Origin: Bacteroides sp. An322
GTDB lineage: Bacteria; Bacteroidota; Bacteroidia; Bacteroidales; Bacteroidaceae
Assembly: GCF_002161765.1 (NCBI RefSeq)
Contig: NZ_NFIN01000015.1
Span: 1 to 64,000 of the forward strand
Direction of reading: 5' to 3'
DNA: 64,000 nucleotides
Both the position numbers and the translations under genes were made by a program. The notes under the pieces are model-generated. The model searched no databases. It saw only the letters and a list, made by a program, of their open reading frames with translations, and was not told the origin of the DNA. Shown piece after piece: positions 7,747 through 15,913 of this stretch. Numbering within the stretch: position 1 is the stretch's first letter; every line of letters begins with the position of its first letter.

Positions 7747-8823
7747 TTACTTTTCTACGATGCACCATACCGGATAATGGTCGGAGGCTCGGATGCTGCG
7801 GTCTACCTTGCACTCTAAGACACGGAAGGCGGGACTGGTAAAGATGTGGTCGATTCGGAAATACAGGTGGTTCTGATTGTAGGTAAATCCCGGACCTGCG
7901 CCTGCTTCTACAAACGCGTCATTCAATCCTTTGCCGATTACACGATGGGCATACGATATGGGCGAATCGTTGAAGTCGCCGCATACTAACATGTATTTTG
8001 CCTGATTCTTCCGGATAGTTTGCGCTACAGAATCGGCTTGCGGGGCACGAAGGGCTGCCGCATCTGCTAATTTGCGCAACAGGTGTTTCCCTTCCGTTTT
8101 TACATCCGTTTCTTGCGGGGACTTGAGCATTTCATTGTAAACCTTCTTATCGTATGCATCCAGTTTGTTTGATTCCAAGTGGTTATTGATTACTACGATT
8201 GTGTCTTGTCCGATTTTTATCCGATAGAGAATGCTTCTATTGTATAGGCTGGGATAATTGATTTCTTTTTCTTCCAAAATGGGATAACGGGAATAACATG
8301 CCAATGCATCTCCTCCTTTAATTCGTGTGGATGAATGATAAGGATAAGCGGATAGAGCCTGGTTAATCTCTTTTTGGGAGGCGTGAATGCCCGGAATAAA
8401 TTCTTGCAAGCAAATAATGTCGGCTTCACACCGGCTCAGGTAAGTCAGGATAGCGTTGTTTCCTTCTTCCTTCTCCTCTCCCGGCGCAATTCCCTGCGTG
8501 TTGTATGTCAAAAATTTAAGCGTTTGGCTTCCTGCGGTTTGCTCTTTTATCGAGCCAAGCGGGAAATAAGTCCATAGGCTATTCCATCCCAATGCGAACA
8601 CCGCTAAGGGGAATAATGCTCCCCATGGTTTCAGGCAAAGCCAGATAAGGCAGAAGCTTAGGTTTAACGCTATAAAAATAGGCATAAACAGCCCTGCACA
8701 TGCTCCTACCGGATGTTCGGTTGGAGAGATGTATGGGCTATAGGCACATATTAGAAAGCCTATAGCCACTAAACTATTCAATAAGAATACAAGTGTTTGT
8801 ATAAAATGTCTGACTAATTTCAT
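7747..8823 (-). CDS. Endonuclease/exonuclease/phosphatase (EEP) family protein with N-terminal membrane segments
   Basis: A 358-residue protein. Residues 1-95 contain about three hydrophobic helices (FIQTLVFLLNSLVAIGFLIC, FMPIFIALNLSFCLIWLCL, ALFPLAVFALGW). The rest is a complete EEP fold: FLTYNTQG, ICLQEF (metal-binding Glu), NNHLES, VCGDFNDSP (Asp/Asn) and SDHYPVW (terminal Asp-His pair). Relatives hydrolyse phosphodiester or phospholipid bonds, so a membrane-anchored phosphodiesterase is likely, with substrate unknown. The start codon overlaps the stop of the upstream rhomboid by 4 bases (ATGA), making it the last gene of the dapB-lepB operon. Confidence 0.88.
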   Translation of the reverse strand: MKLVRHFIQTLVFLLNSLVAIGFLICAYSPYISPTEHPVGACAGLFMPIFIALNLSFCLIWLCLKPWGALFPLAVFALGWNSLWTYFPLGSIKEQTAGSQTLKFLTYNTQGIAPGEEKEEGNNAILTYLSRCEADIICLQEFIPGIHASQKEINQALSAYPYHSSTRIKGGDALACYSRYPILEEKEINYPSLYNRSILYRIKIGQDTIVVINNHLESNKLDAYDKKVYNEMLKSPQETDVKTEGKHLLRKLADAAALRAPQADSVAQTIRKNQAKYMLVCGDFNDSPISYAHRVIGKGLNDAFVEAGAGPGFTYNQNHLYFRIDHIFTSPAFRVLECKVDRSIRASDHYPVWCIVEK

Positions 8824-9716
8824 TGTTTACTTGCATCAAACAGACTTTTCTTTTCTTCTTCGGTCAGGCTTCCATATCCCGACTTGCGAAGCTTATCTAA
8901 GATTCGGTCTATCTCGTCCGACCGCTCTTTCTTACGGGCATTAAACTCATAATCCTTTTGTTTGTCACCATAATGAACTTTCATTTTCGGTTTCTTAGAT
9001 GCGGGTTTCCATCTGCCCGAACAGAAATCTAAGGCAACGTTAATCCATTTGGTCAAGTCGTGTCCTTTCACCAGTCCGGAGGCAAACCACCAACCTGCCA
9101 ATGCGCCTCCCAAGTGTGCCAAGTGCCCTCCGGCATTGTCTGCCGTTACAAACAGCAAGTCGAGTACAACCATAAAGAGTGCCACATACTTGAGGCGCAC
9201 AGTCCCGATGAACATGAATTGTACCGGATAATTCGGTTCACGCACGGCTGTAGCCACTACAATCGCCAATACCGAAGCCGATGCTCCAAGCAGATAGGAA
9301 GAATAAACCGCATCCTCGAAATAAGGGAAGAGGTTGTAAGCAACCATGTATAAGGCAGCTCCTGCAATGCCTCCCAAGAGATACAAGCCACGCAGGTGTT
9401 TGGCAGAGAAGAAGTTCAGGAACAGGCGTCCGAACCAATAGAGCCAGAGCATGTTGAACAAAATATGCAGGATGCCCGCATGCATGAACATGTAGGTTAT
9501 CAATGTCCAAGGCTGGGTGATGAACTGCATGAACGAAGCCGGAAACATCAGATAGTTCATCCAATGTCCGCTATCCATTTTAAATAAGACCAGGAAAAGA
9601 TTGACCAATGCTACTACAAGGAATATACCGGCATTGATGTAAATCAGTTGGGTGACAATGTCTCCCCGTCTGAATCCTTCCCTCAGGTTAGTAGTAAATC
9701 TGTTGTCCGCCGCCAT
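8820..9716 (-). CDS. Rhomboid-family intramembrane serine protease (second of a tandem pair)
   Basis: A 298-residue polytopic membrane protease. The HxxxN motif in HAGILHILFN (~79-88), the nucleophile S146 in GASASVLA and the partner H201 in GGHLAHLGGALAG are all present, so it should be active. After the last membrane helix a cytoplasmic tail of about 80 residues is rich in Lys, Glu and Arg. Cleavage of membrane-embedded segments is the family reaction; the substrate is unknown. Its start lies inside the end of the upstream rhomboid gene (29-base overlap), implying translational coupling. Confidence 0.92.
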   Translation of the reverse strand: MAADNRFTTNLREGFRRGDIVTQLIYINAGIFLVVALVNLFLVLFKMDSGHWMNYLMFPASFMQFITQPWTLITYMFMHAGILHILFNMLWLYWFGRLFLNFFSAKHLRGLYLLGGIAGAALYMVAYNLFPYFEDAVYSSYLLGASASVLAIVVATAVREPNYPVQFMFIGTVRLKYVALFMVVLDLLFVTADNAGGHLAHLGGALAGWWFASGLVKGHDLTKWINVALDFCSGRWKPASKKPKMKVHYGDKQKDYEFNARKKERSDEIDRILDKLRKSGYGSLTEEEKKSLFDASKQ

Positions 9717-10356
9717 TTTTCTTCCTCCAATAAATGATTAATATAAGTCCGAAAAGCATACCGCCCAAGTGAGCGAAATGTGCGATGCCGTCTCCTCCGG
9801 TAATGCCCAACACCAATTCGAGTACGGCGTATCCGATTACGAAATACTTGGCTTTGATAGGCATGGGGAGCGGGAAGATAAACATCTCGCTATTAGGGAA
9901 CAGCATACCGAATGCCAACAGAATGGCATATACCGCGCCCGATGCTCCGACCGTGGTCAGCAGGTTCAGGTATTCATCCATAGAAATGATGCTGATTCCG
10001 GTATTGACCCGTTCGTATTGCGAAAGGTTCACTACATAGTCCACCCATTGCACGCCTTCTTGAATCAATCCCGCACCGATTCCGCAAAGGATGTAATAGA
10101 AGAGGAAACGCTTCGGTCCCCACACCATTTCCAATGTACGCCCGAACATCCATACGGCAAACATATTGAAGAAAATATGTTGGAAGTTGGCGTGCATAAA
10201 CATATACGTAATGAGTTGTGCCGGATTGAAGTCGGACGCAAGGAAGAAATGCAGTCCCAGCATGTCGTTCAAGTCGACTCCATACCGTCGGGCAACCATT
10301 GCGCCCAAAAAGCAAAGCACATTGATAATTAATAGATTCTTTGTTACTGTAGGCAT
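9688..10356 (-). CDS. Rhomboid-family intramembrane serine protease (first of a tandem pair)
   Basis: A 222-residue membrane protease with six predicted helices. HANFQHIFFN (55-64), S139 in GASGAVYAI and H196 in AHFAHLGGML give a full Ser-His dyad and oxyanion site. It lacks the long cytoplasmic tail of the second copy. It follows the WbqC gene in the dapB operon (43 bases between) and overlaps the next rhomboid gene by 29 bases. Two different rhomboids side by side recur in Bacteroides genomes. Substrates are unknown. Confidence 0.93.
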   Translation of the reverse strand: MPTVTKNLLIINVLCFLGAMVARRYGVDLNDMLGLHFFLASDFNPAQLITYMFMHANFQHIFFNMFAVWMFGRTLEMVWGPKRFLFYYILCGIGAGLIQEGVQWVDYVVNLSQYERVNTGISIISMDEYLNLLTTVGASGAVYAILLAFGMLFPNSEMFIFPLPMPIKAKYFVIGYAVLELVLGITGGDGIAHFAHLGGMLFGLILIIYWRKKNGGGQQIYY

Positions 10357-10399
10357 ATTGTCTTTAGTTCTTAAGTTTATAAGTTCAATTCTTCATTTT

Positions 10400-11044
10400 T
10401 CATACTTCATTTCCAAAGCTTTCCCGAAGCACAATCAGGCTTTCCGGTCCCATATTGAATAACAAATCTACGATGCTCAGGTTCGGTATGAAACCGTTTT
10501 GTGCGTCAAATACCTGATAATAGGGTTGGGGCACAAACTGAGGGTCATACTCTGCATACGGCTTTTTCGGATGAATCCGCTCGCGGAAGTCTTCTATGTT
10601 TTCCGGTTCCGCATCATAATCATCGGTAGGCATCATGCAGGGTTGTAAGTCGATTTGTTCACATACCCAACGGCACAATTCCATATTGAAATCATACAAG
10701 AATTCATATTTCCGCTCGAAGAAAGCATGAAACTCATCCGCATAATAATCGAAAAACGGGCTATGCTTATAGCCTGCTACAAATGCGTTCCAATGCACGT
10801 GCCGCCAATTCCCATGGTCGGAGATACGCACGTCTTTCATCAAGCATTTCAAATCCTCGCTCTTTTCGGTCGGTATGGTCAATGCCAAGGGTCCGGAAGC
10901 CGAAGCAATCACACATCGGTTCCGGTAGGTCTGTTTCATATAATGGTCGAACCGCTCTACATAGATTTTATCATACGCATATAGTTTCGTATAATATTCT
11001 ACCGGTGCCAAATAGGCTGAGCTTAGTATTATTTCTTTCTCCAT
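10400..11044 (-). CDS. WbqC-family protein
   Basis: A 214-residue soluble protein beginning MEKEIILSSAYLAPVEYY, the characteristic WbqC (PF08889) N-terminus, followed by YKQTYRNRC-like and HWNAFVAGYKHSPFFDYYADEF segments shared by the family. WbqC-like proteins are linked to O-antigen or glycan biosynthesis in some bacteria, but the reaction is not established. In this phylum it sits next to signal peptidase genes, as here, with 4 bases separating it from the upstream lepB paralogue. Confidence 0.85.
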   Translation of the reverse strand: MEKEIILSSAYLAPVEYYTKLYAYDKIYVERFDHYMKQTYRNRCVIASASGPLALTIPTEKSEDLKCLMKDVRISDHGNWRHVHWNAFVAGYKHSPFFDYYADEFHAFFERKYEFLYDFNMELCRWVCEQIDLQPCMMPTDDYDAEPENIEDFRERIHPKKPYAEYDPQFVPQPYYQVFDAQNGFIPNLSIVDLLFNMGPESLIVLRESFGNEV

Positions 11045-11048
11045 AAAT

Positions 11049-11960
11049 TTATTCTACACGTTGCAAAAAGCGTCCCTTACGGGTGGTAAACCAAATGCGC
11101 CAGGCTTTACCTATGATATATTCTTCGGGCACGAAGCCGAACAAACGGGAATCGGATAAGTTGACCGGGTCATTCGATGCCATCCAATAATAATTCTTCG
11201 TGAATGTGTACGAACGTACCGGCTTGCCTTCTATCCATAGCGTATCTCCTTTTACCGTTGCCTGCTTGCCTTCGTGTGCCATGATTGTATTGCATAACAA
11301 GACTGCATTCCAAGGATAAACCGTTACGGGGACATCCTTGCGCGGCACTACAAACGGATGTACTTCATCGGCAAGTTTGGCGTTCAGAGGCATGAACGTT
11401 ATCTTTTTGCCTGCCTTTTGTGAAACCAAATACCATTCATAGCGGCTAAAGCTTCGGATAAAATCACCGTCTTCCGTATATCCTACCAACGGATTATCAC
11501 GAATGTCTACTTCATCTAAAATAGCCTGTACCGCATCTTCCTGAGAAGCCGGATAAACATACAAAGCCTTGTTGTCGGGACTCCATACCTCGTTTCCGGT
11601 ATCTATCAACTCCTTATTTAATAATAAGGTGTCGCCCGCCGTACCGATGCACCGGCTTATGAACACTTCCCTCCCTTCTATCCGTTTGCTTGGATTGGCT
11701 GGGTTCGGGTCGTTGAATAACACGATGTCGCCTTCTTTTATATCACAAGAGCCGAGGCGGTGATATCCGAAAACCGACGGGAAAGGCATACGCAAACCGT
11801 AGCTCCACTTGTTTATCAATACCCCTTCGCCCTGATAAAGCGTATTCTCCATTCCGGAAGAAGGGATAAAACACGATGTCACAAGAAAAGCTTTCACTAA
11901 GATAACCGCCAGAATGCATCCGGCAGCCCCTTTTAGTACGGTTTTCCAGTTTGCATGCAT
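11049..11960 (-). CDS. Signal peptidase I paralogue, apparently lacking the catalytic dyad
   Basis: A 303-residue S26-fold protein with one N-terminal membrane helix (~10-28). The overall layout matches LepB: IPSSGMENTL (box B), GEGVLINKWSYG (box C), VFISRCIGTAGDTL (box D) and SNDPVNLSDSR (box E). However, the nucleophile position of the canonical PSGSM motif is Gly36 here (PSSGM, with the Ser shifted one place). The general-base Lys of box D (KR in the neighbour) is Ser102, and GDNR of box E is SNDP. Unless S35 and an unexpected base substitute, it should not cleave signal peptides by the usual Ser-Lys mechanism. It lies 4 bases after the intact lepB in the same operon, suggesting a partner or regulatory role. 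Many automatic annotations would simply call it lepB. Confidence 0.85.
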   Translation of the reverse strand: MHANWKTVLKGAAGCILAVILVKAFLVTSCFIPSSGMENTLYQGEGVLINKWSYGLRMPFPSVFGYHRLGSCDIKEGDIVLFNDPNPANPSKRIEGREVFISRCIGTAGDTLLLNKELIDTGNEVWSPDNKALYVYPASQEDAVQAILDEVDIRDNPLVGYTEDGDFIRSFSRYEWYLVSQKAGKKITFMPLNAKLADEVHPFVVPRKDVPVTVYPWNAVLLCNTIMAHEGKQATVKGDTLWIEGKPVRSYTFTKNYYWMASNDPVNLSDSRLFGFVPEEYIIGKAWRIWFTTRKGRFLQRVE

Positions 11961-11964
11961 TTAT

Positions 11965-13389
11965 TTACTTTATCGTATCCACAAACTTAAACAAGCGGTT
12001 CCAACGGACTTTTCCGTCCAGCCAATCGCGGTCTTGGTCTAAAGATAACCAGATGAATATCGGTTTTCCTACGATATGGTCTTCGGGCACGAATCCCCAA
12101 AAACGGGAATCGGCGGAATTGTGACGGTTATCACCCATCATCCAATAATAATCCATCTTAAATGTATAGCGGGTGGTTTCTTGTCCGTTAATATAAATTT
12201 TTCCGTCTTTCACATCGATGCTATTCCCCTCGTATGCGTGAATCGGGCGTTCGTACATCGGGAGGTTATCGAGTGTCAGGTCGATAGTCTCGCCTTTCTT
12301 CGGAATCCAGATAGGGCCGTAATTGTCCAATGTCCAGCCCGTGACCTTATTCACCGGATAAAGTCCGTCCACCGGTTCATCGGGCATATTCTCAATGGAA
12401 ACCACAATGTCTTTCCGAGCCAATAAAGCCGCTTTCGCCTTTTCGGTCAAAGGAAGGTTATAGACCGACTCTTCCGCATAATACATCATCCGGTCTTCCT
12501 GGCTGATGCCTAATTCGTGGCACAAGTCATCGGGAAGCATGCCTTTGGTGTGTACGATATACCGGTATTGCACGTTATCCGGTTCCTTGTTCGGCTTCCC
12601 GTCTAAGTAAACGATGCGGTTTTTGATTTCCAAAGTCTGTCCGGGCAAGCCCACACACCGTTTCACATAGTTCTCCCGCCGGTCCACCGGGCGTGCGATG
12701 ACCTTTCCATATAGTTGCGGGTTCTCATTTATATATTTGCGTCCGGCTGCGTAATAGTATTCAAAGACTTGTCTTTGCTGCTCCAATGTCAAACGGGACA
12801 TATCGACCGGTTGAGACAATTGTTTGCCCGCGTCATAGCTCATGCGGTACAAGTCATCGGCTGGTATAGCCGTAGCTACACTATCTCCAGCCGGGAAGTT
12901 AAACACTACAATGTCATTGAGTTGTACGGTTCCCAATCCGCTTACACGCTTATAGTCCCATTGAATCCACTCCAAGTAAGACTTGCAATTGAATACCGGA
13001 AGCGTATGTTGGGTGAGCGGCATGTGAAGGGGAGTTTGCGGGATGCGTGCCCCGTAGCTCATCTTACTTACAAACAAATAATCGCCTACCAATAATGATT
13101 TTTCTAAGGATGAAGAAGGAATCACATAGTTTTGGAAGAAGTAGAGATTGACAAAGTAGACCGCTACCAAAGCGAATACAATGGCATCCACCCAACCCAT
13201 AACGGTCAGTACGGTCTTGTTTTTCGACTTTTTCCACCACGTCCATGGAATCTTCTTCGTGATATAGGCATCAAAAATAAACGGAATGACGATAATGCCC
13301 AGCCAGCTCTTCAACCAGATGAGGAACGCTATATAGAATAGGAGGACAATACCGAACTTAATCCATTGCCTGCGCGACGCTTGTATCAT
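11965..13389 (-). CDS. lepB: Signal peptidase I (intact, extended form)
   Basis: A 474-residue membrane peptidase that removes signal peptides after Sec or Tat export. Membrane helices at ~13-40 and ~66-85 precede box B IPSSSLEKSLL (nucleophile S94). The general base is K243 in NYVKRCVGLPGQ, and box E is MMGDNRHNSADSR. The distance between the catalytic Ser and Lys is much longer than in E. coli LepB because of an insert of about 90 residues (~118-235), and the periplasmic domain II is also enlarged; both are usual in Bacteroidota. It lies 9 bases downstream of dapB. The signal peptides of several proteins in this window would be its substrates. Confidence 0.96.
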   Translation of the reverse strand: MIQASRRQWIKFGIVLLFYIAFLIWLKSWLGIIVIPFIFDAYITKKIPWTWWKKSKNKTVLTVMGWVDAIVFALVAVYFVNLYFFQNYVIPSSSLEKSLLVGDYLFVSKMSYGARIPQTPLHMPLTQHTLPVFNCKSYLEWIQWDYKRVSGLGTVQLNDIVVFNFPAGDSVATAIPADDLYRMSYDAGKQLSQPVDMSRLTLEQQRQVFEYYYAAGRKYINENPQLYGKVIARPVDRRENYVKRCVGLPGQTLEIKNRIVYLDGKPNKEPDNVQYRYIVHTKGMLPDDLCHELGISQEDRMMYYAEESVYNLPLTEKAKAALLARKDIVVSIENMPDEPVDGLYPVNKVTGWTLDNYGPIWIPKKGETIDLTLDNLPMYERPIHAYEGNSIDVKDGKIYINGQETTRYTFKMDYYWMMGDNRHNSADSRFWGFVPEDHIVGKPIFIWLSLDQDRDWLDGKVRWNRLFKFVDTIK

Positions 13390-13398
13390 AAGCCTGTA

Positions 13399-14154
13399 TT
13401 AAAATTGAAATAAATCGTTCATACCTAAAAAGCCTTTGTGCGTAGCCGTATATTCAGCGGCTAATACGGCTCCCAAAGCAAACCCTTTCCGGTTCTTGGC
13501 ATCGTGTGTAATGATAATCGAATCGGCTTCCGACTCGTACCGGATGGTATGGATGCCCGGCACTTCATCCCGTCGGATGGCACTTACGGGCAATTCATTC
13601 GGAGCACATTCCGTAGTGCCGCTCACCGTACCGTCGGGTGCGGTCAGTGTTCCCATTACCCATTTATCTTTCCGGTCCAAGTTCTCAAGGATGCCTTCAG
13701 CCAATGTGATAGCCGTTCCGCTGGGTGCGTCCAACTTATGAATATGATGAGTCTCCACCATCGATACATCATAATTGGGGAAGTTGTTCATAATCTTTGC
13801 CAAATACTTATTGACCGCCGAGAAGACGGCTACACCCAAACTGAAATTGGAAGACCAGAACAAGGTTTTTCCTTCTTCTTTGCACAAGCGGCGCATCTCC
13901 TCGCCATGCTCGCCTATCCAGCCTGTACTGCCCGACACAACCTTTACCCCTTGCTTGAACGCGTCCAAGCAATTGCCGTATGCCACCGAAGGAGCCGTAA
14001 ACTCAATGGCGACATCTGCCGAGCGGAATGCGTCTGAATCCATGTCCTGACGATTGTCTACATCGATGATGCTTACTATCTCATGTCCGCGGGAAAGAGC
14101 TATCTTTTCAATCTCTTTACCCATCTTTCCATATCCGATTAATGCTATTTTCAT
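13399..14154 (-). CDS. dapB: 4-hydroxy-tetrahydrodipicolinate reductase
   Basis: A 251-residue cytoplasmic enzyme of the diaminopimelate/lysine pathway. It reduces the product of DapA with NAD(P)H, supplying meso-DAP for peptidoglycan. The start at 14154 (MKIALIGYGKMGKEI, Rossmann motif) is preferred over the upstream extension to 14211, which adds residues with no family match. The substrate-binding and catalytic segments ETHHIHKLDAPSGTA and SSNFSLGVAVF are intact. It is the first gene of a seven-gene operon running to the EEP hydrolase, with a -7 element 23 bases upstream. Confidence 0.97.
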   Translation of the reverse strand: MKIALIGYGKMGKEIEKIALSRGHEIVSIIDVDNRQDMDSDAFRSADVAIEFTAPSVAYGNCLDAFKQGVKVVSGSTGWIGEHGEEMRRLCKEEGKTLFWSSNFSLGVAVFSAVNKYLAKIMNNFPNYDVSMVETHHIHKLDAPSGTAITLAEGILENLDRKDKWVMGTLTAPDGTVSGTTECAPNELPVSAIRRDEVPGIHTIRYESEADSIIITHDAKNRKGFALGAVLAAEYTATHKGFLGMNDLFQF

Positions 14155-14176
14155 AATTAACTTATTTATTTTCTGC

Positions 14177-14185
14177 ACAAAGATA
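14177..14185 (-). promoter_or_regulatory. -7 element of the dapB operon
   Basis: On the minus strand TATCTTTGT matches TAnnTTTG and is 22 bases before the dapB start codon. The divergent DUF2851 gene shares this intergenic space, but I see no matching plus-strand element. Confidence 0.65.
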
Positions 14186-14237
14186 GGAAATTTCGTTATT
14201 ACTAATGACATTTATCCAACATTTACACCTCATTAAC

Positions 14238-15512
14238 ATGGAACAACTTTTGCATTACGTGTGGAAACACAAGCTTTTTGCCCTCAAACCCCAGCAAACC
14301 ACCGATGGGAAAGCGGTAGAAATTATTGACCCGGGATTGCAAAACATCCATGCGGGACCGGACTTTTTCAACGCTAAAATCAAGATAGACGGAGTGTTAT
14401 GGGTAGGGAATGTGGAGATACACCAACAAGCTTCCGACTGGTTCAAGCATAATCATCACCAAGACCCAGCATACGATTCGGTCATCCTCCATGTCGCTTC
14501 TCAAATCGACGCGGCTCCTGCCCGCACCAATGGAGAGCCTATCCCCCAAATGGAATTGCGCTATCCGTCTTACCTTGCATCCAATTACGAACGGCTTCTT
14601 CGGGAAGACCGCTATCCGGCATGCCATGAATTAATCCCCCAATTATCCCCGTTCTTTTTACATAGCTGGCTTTCCAGTCTTCAAATCGAACGGTTCGAGG
14701 CAAAGGCCGGACAAATCCTGCAACGCTTAGAAGCCTGCAACCGCGATTGGGAAAACGCTTTCTTCATTACCTTGGCACGTAATTTCGGGTTCGGAGTCAA
14801 TGCCGATACGTTCGAGTTGTGGGCAAAATCCGTTCCTTTAGGAGCGGTTAACAAGCACAGGGACAACTTGTTTCAGATAGAAGCTATCTTTTTCGGCCAA
14901 GCCGGGCTTTTGGAAGAGCTTCCCGTTGACGCTTATACCGAAAGCATGATGAAAGAATACAAATACCTGAGGCATAAGTTTGAACTCACCCCTTCTTCCG
15001 AGTGCCATTGGCGTTTTCTCCGGATGCGTCCGGGAAATTTCCCGCATATCCGTATCGCCCAACTGGCATGCCTCTATCATCGGTCCCAGGGCTTACTCTC
15101 CCAACTAATGGAAATGGAAACCTTGAAACAAGCGCGAGACCTCTTGCGGGGAGGCACTTCCGAATACTGGCTGACCCATTATACGTTTGGCGAAATTTCT
15201 CCTTCGCATCCGAAGACATTAAGCAACAGTTCCATCGACCTGCTGATTATCAATACCGTGATACCTTTCTTATATGCATACGGAAAGCATAAGGCAAACG
15301 AAATCCTCTGCATGCGTGCCGGGCAATTCTTGGAAGAACTGAAGCCGGAAAACAATAATATTATCCGGATGTGGCAAGAGTGCGGGGTGAAAGCTTCGCA
15401 TGCCGGAGATAGTCAAGCCTTAATTCAACTTAAAAAAAACTATTGTGATTTGAAAAAATGCTTATATTGCCGCATCGGATATGAATACTTAAAAAAGAAC
15501 CGGAACGTATGA
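14238..15512 (+). CDS. DUF2851 family protein
   Basis: A 424-residue soluble protein of a family restricted largely to Bacteroidota and of unknown function. MEQLLHYVWKHKLF at 14238 is the usual family start; the upstream ATG at 14205 would add 11 unlikely residues and overlap the dapB control region. Family-typical segments are IIDPGLQNIHAGPDFFNAKI, WVGNVEIHQQASDW, RPGNFPHIRIAQLA and a Cys-containing C terminus (CDLKKCLYCRIGYEYL). The GPDFxNAxI...GxVEIH block looks like a nuclease-type core, but this is inference. It overlaps the thioesterase gene by 4 bases, and dprA follows. Confidence 0.9.
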   Translation: MEQLLHYVWKHKLFALKPQQTTDGKAVEIIDPGLQNIHAGPDFFNAKIKIDGVLWVGNVEIHQQASDWFKHNHHQDPAYDSVILHVASQIDAAPARTNGEPIPQMELRYPSYLASNYERLLREDRYPACHELIPQLSPFFLHSWLSSLQIERFEAKAGQILQRLEACNRDWENAFFITLARNFGFGVNADTFELWAKSVPLGAVNKHRDNLFQIEAIFFGQAGLLEELPVDAYTESMMKEYKYLRHKFELTPSSECHWRFLRMRPGNFPHIRIAQLACLYHRSQGLLSQLMEMETLKQARDLLRGGTSEYWLTHYTFGEISPSHPKTLSNSSIDLLIINTVIPFLYAYGKHKANEILCMRAGQFLEELKPENNNIIRMWQECGVKASHAGDSQALIQLKKNYCDLKKCLYCRIGYEYLKKNRNV

Positions 15513-15913
15513 ATTACATTTATGAACTGAAAATGAAGGTGCGCGATTATGAATGCGACCTGCAAGGCATTGTGAACAACGCGAATTACCAGCACTATAT
15601 CGAACATACCCGGCATGAATTCCTGCTCTCTACAGGCATCAGCTTCGCCAAGCTTCATGCAGACGGTATCGACCCTGTAGTGGCACGGCTCACCATGGCT
15701 TTCAAGACTCCCTTGAAAAGCGGAGACGAATTTGTATCGAAACTCTACCTGAAGAAAGAAGGAATCAAGTATGTTTTCTATCAAGACATCTTCCGTTTGC
15801 CCGACATGAAAATCGTGATTAAATCGACGGTAGAGACGGTTTGCCTCATTGGCGGACGGTTGAGCGATAGCGAATTATTCAATCAACTCTTTGCACCCTA
15901 TCTGACGGAATGA
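15509..15913 (+). CDS. Acyl-CoA thioesterase, hotdog fold (YbgC/FcbC-like)
   Basis: A 134-residue protein with the 4-hydroxybenzoyl-CoA thioesterase signature VRDYECDLQGIVNNANYQHY, containing the catalytic-type Asp, then the helix IEHTRHEFL. It probably hydrolyses acyl-CoA in the cytoplasm; the chain preference is unknown. Start and stop overlap both neighbours by 4 bases, so it is translated as part of the DUF2851-thioesterase-dprA operon. Confidence 0.9.
   Translation: MNYIYELKMKVRDYECDLQGIVNNANYQHYIEHTRHEFLLSTGISFAKLHADGIDPVVARLTMAFKTPLKSGDEFVSKLYLKKEGIKYVFYQDIFRLPDMKIVIKSTVETVCLIGGRLSDSELFNQLFAPYLTE

Noticed and set aside
9769-10332. 187-residue plus-strand ORF
   Set aside because: It is antisense to an intact rhomboid gene with all catalytic residues; no promoter, signal or domain supports it.
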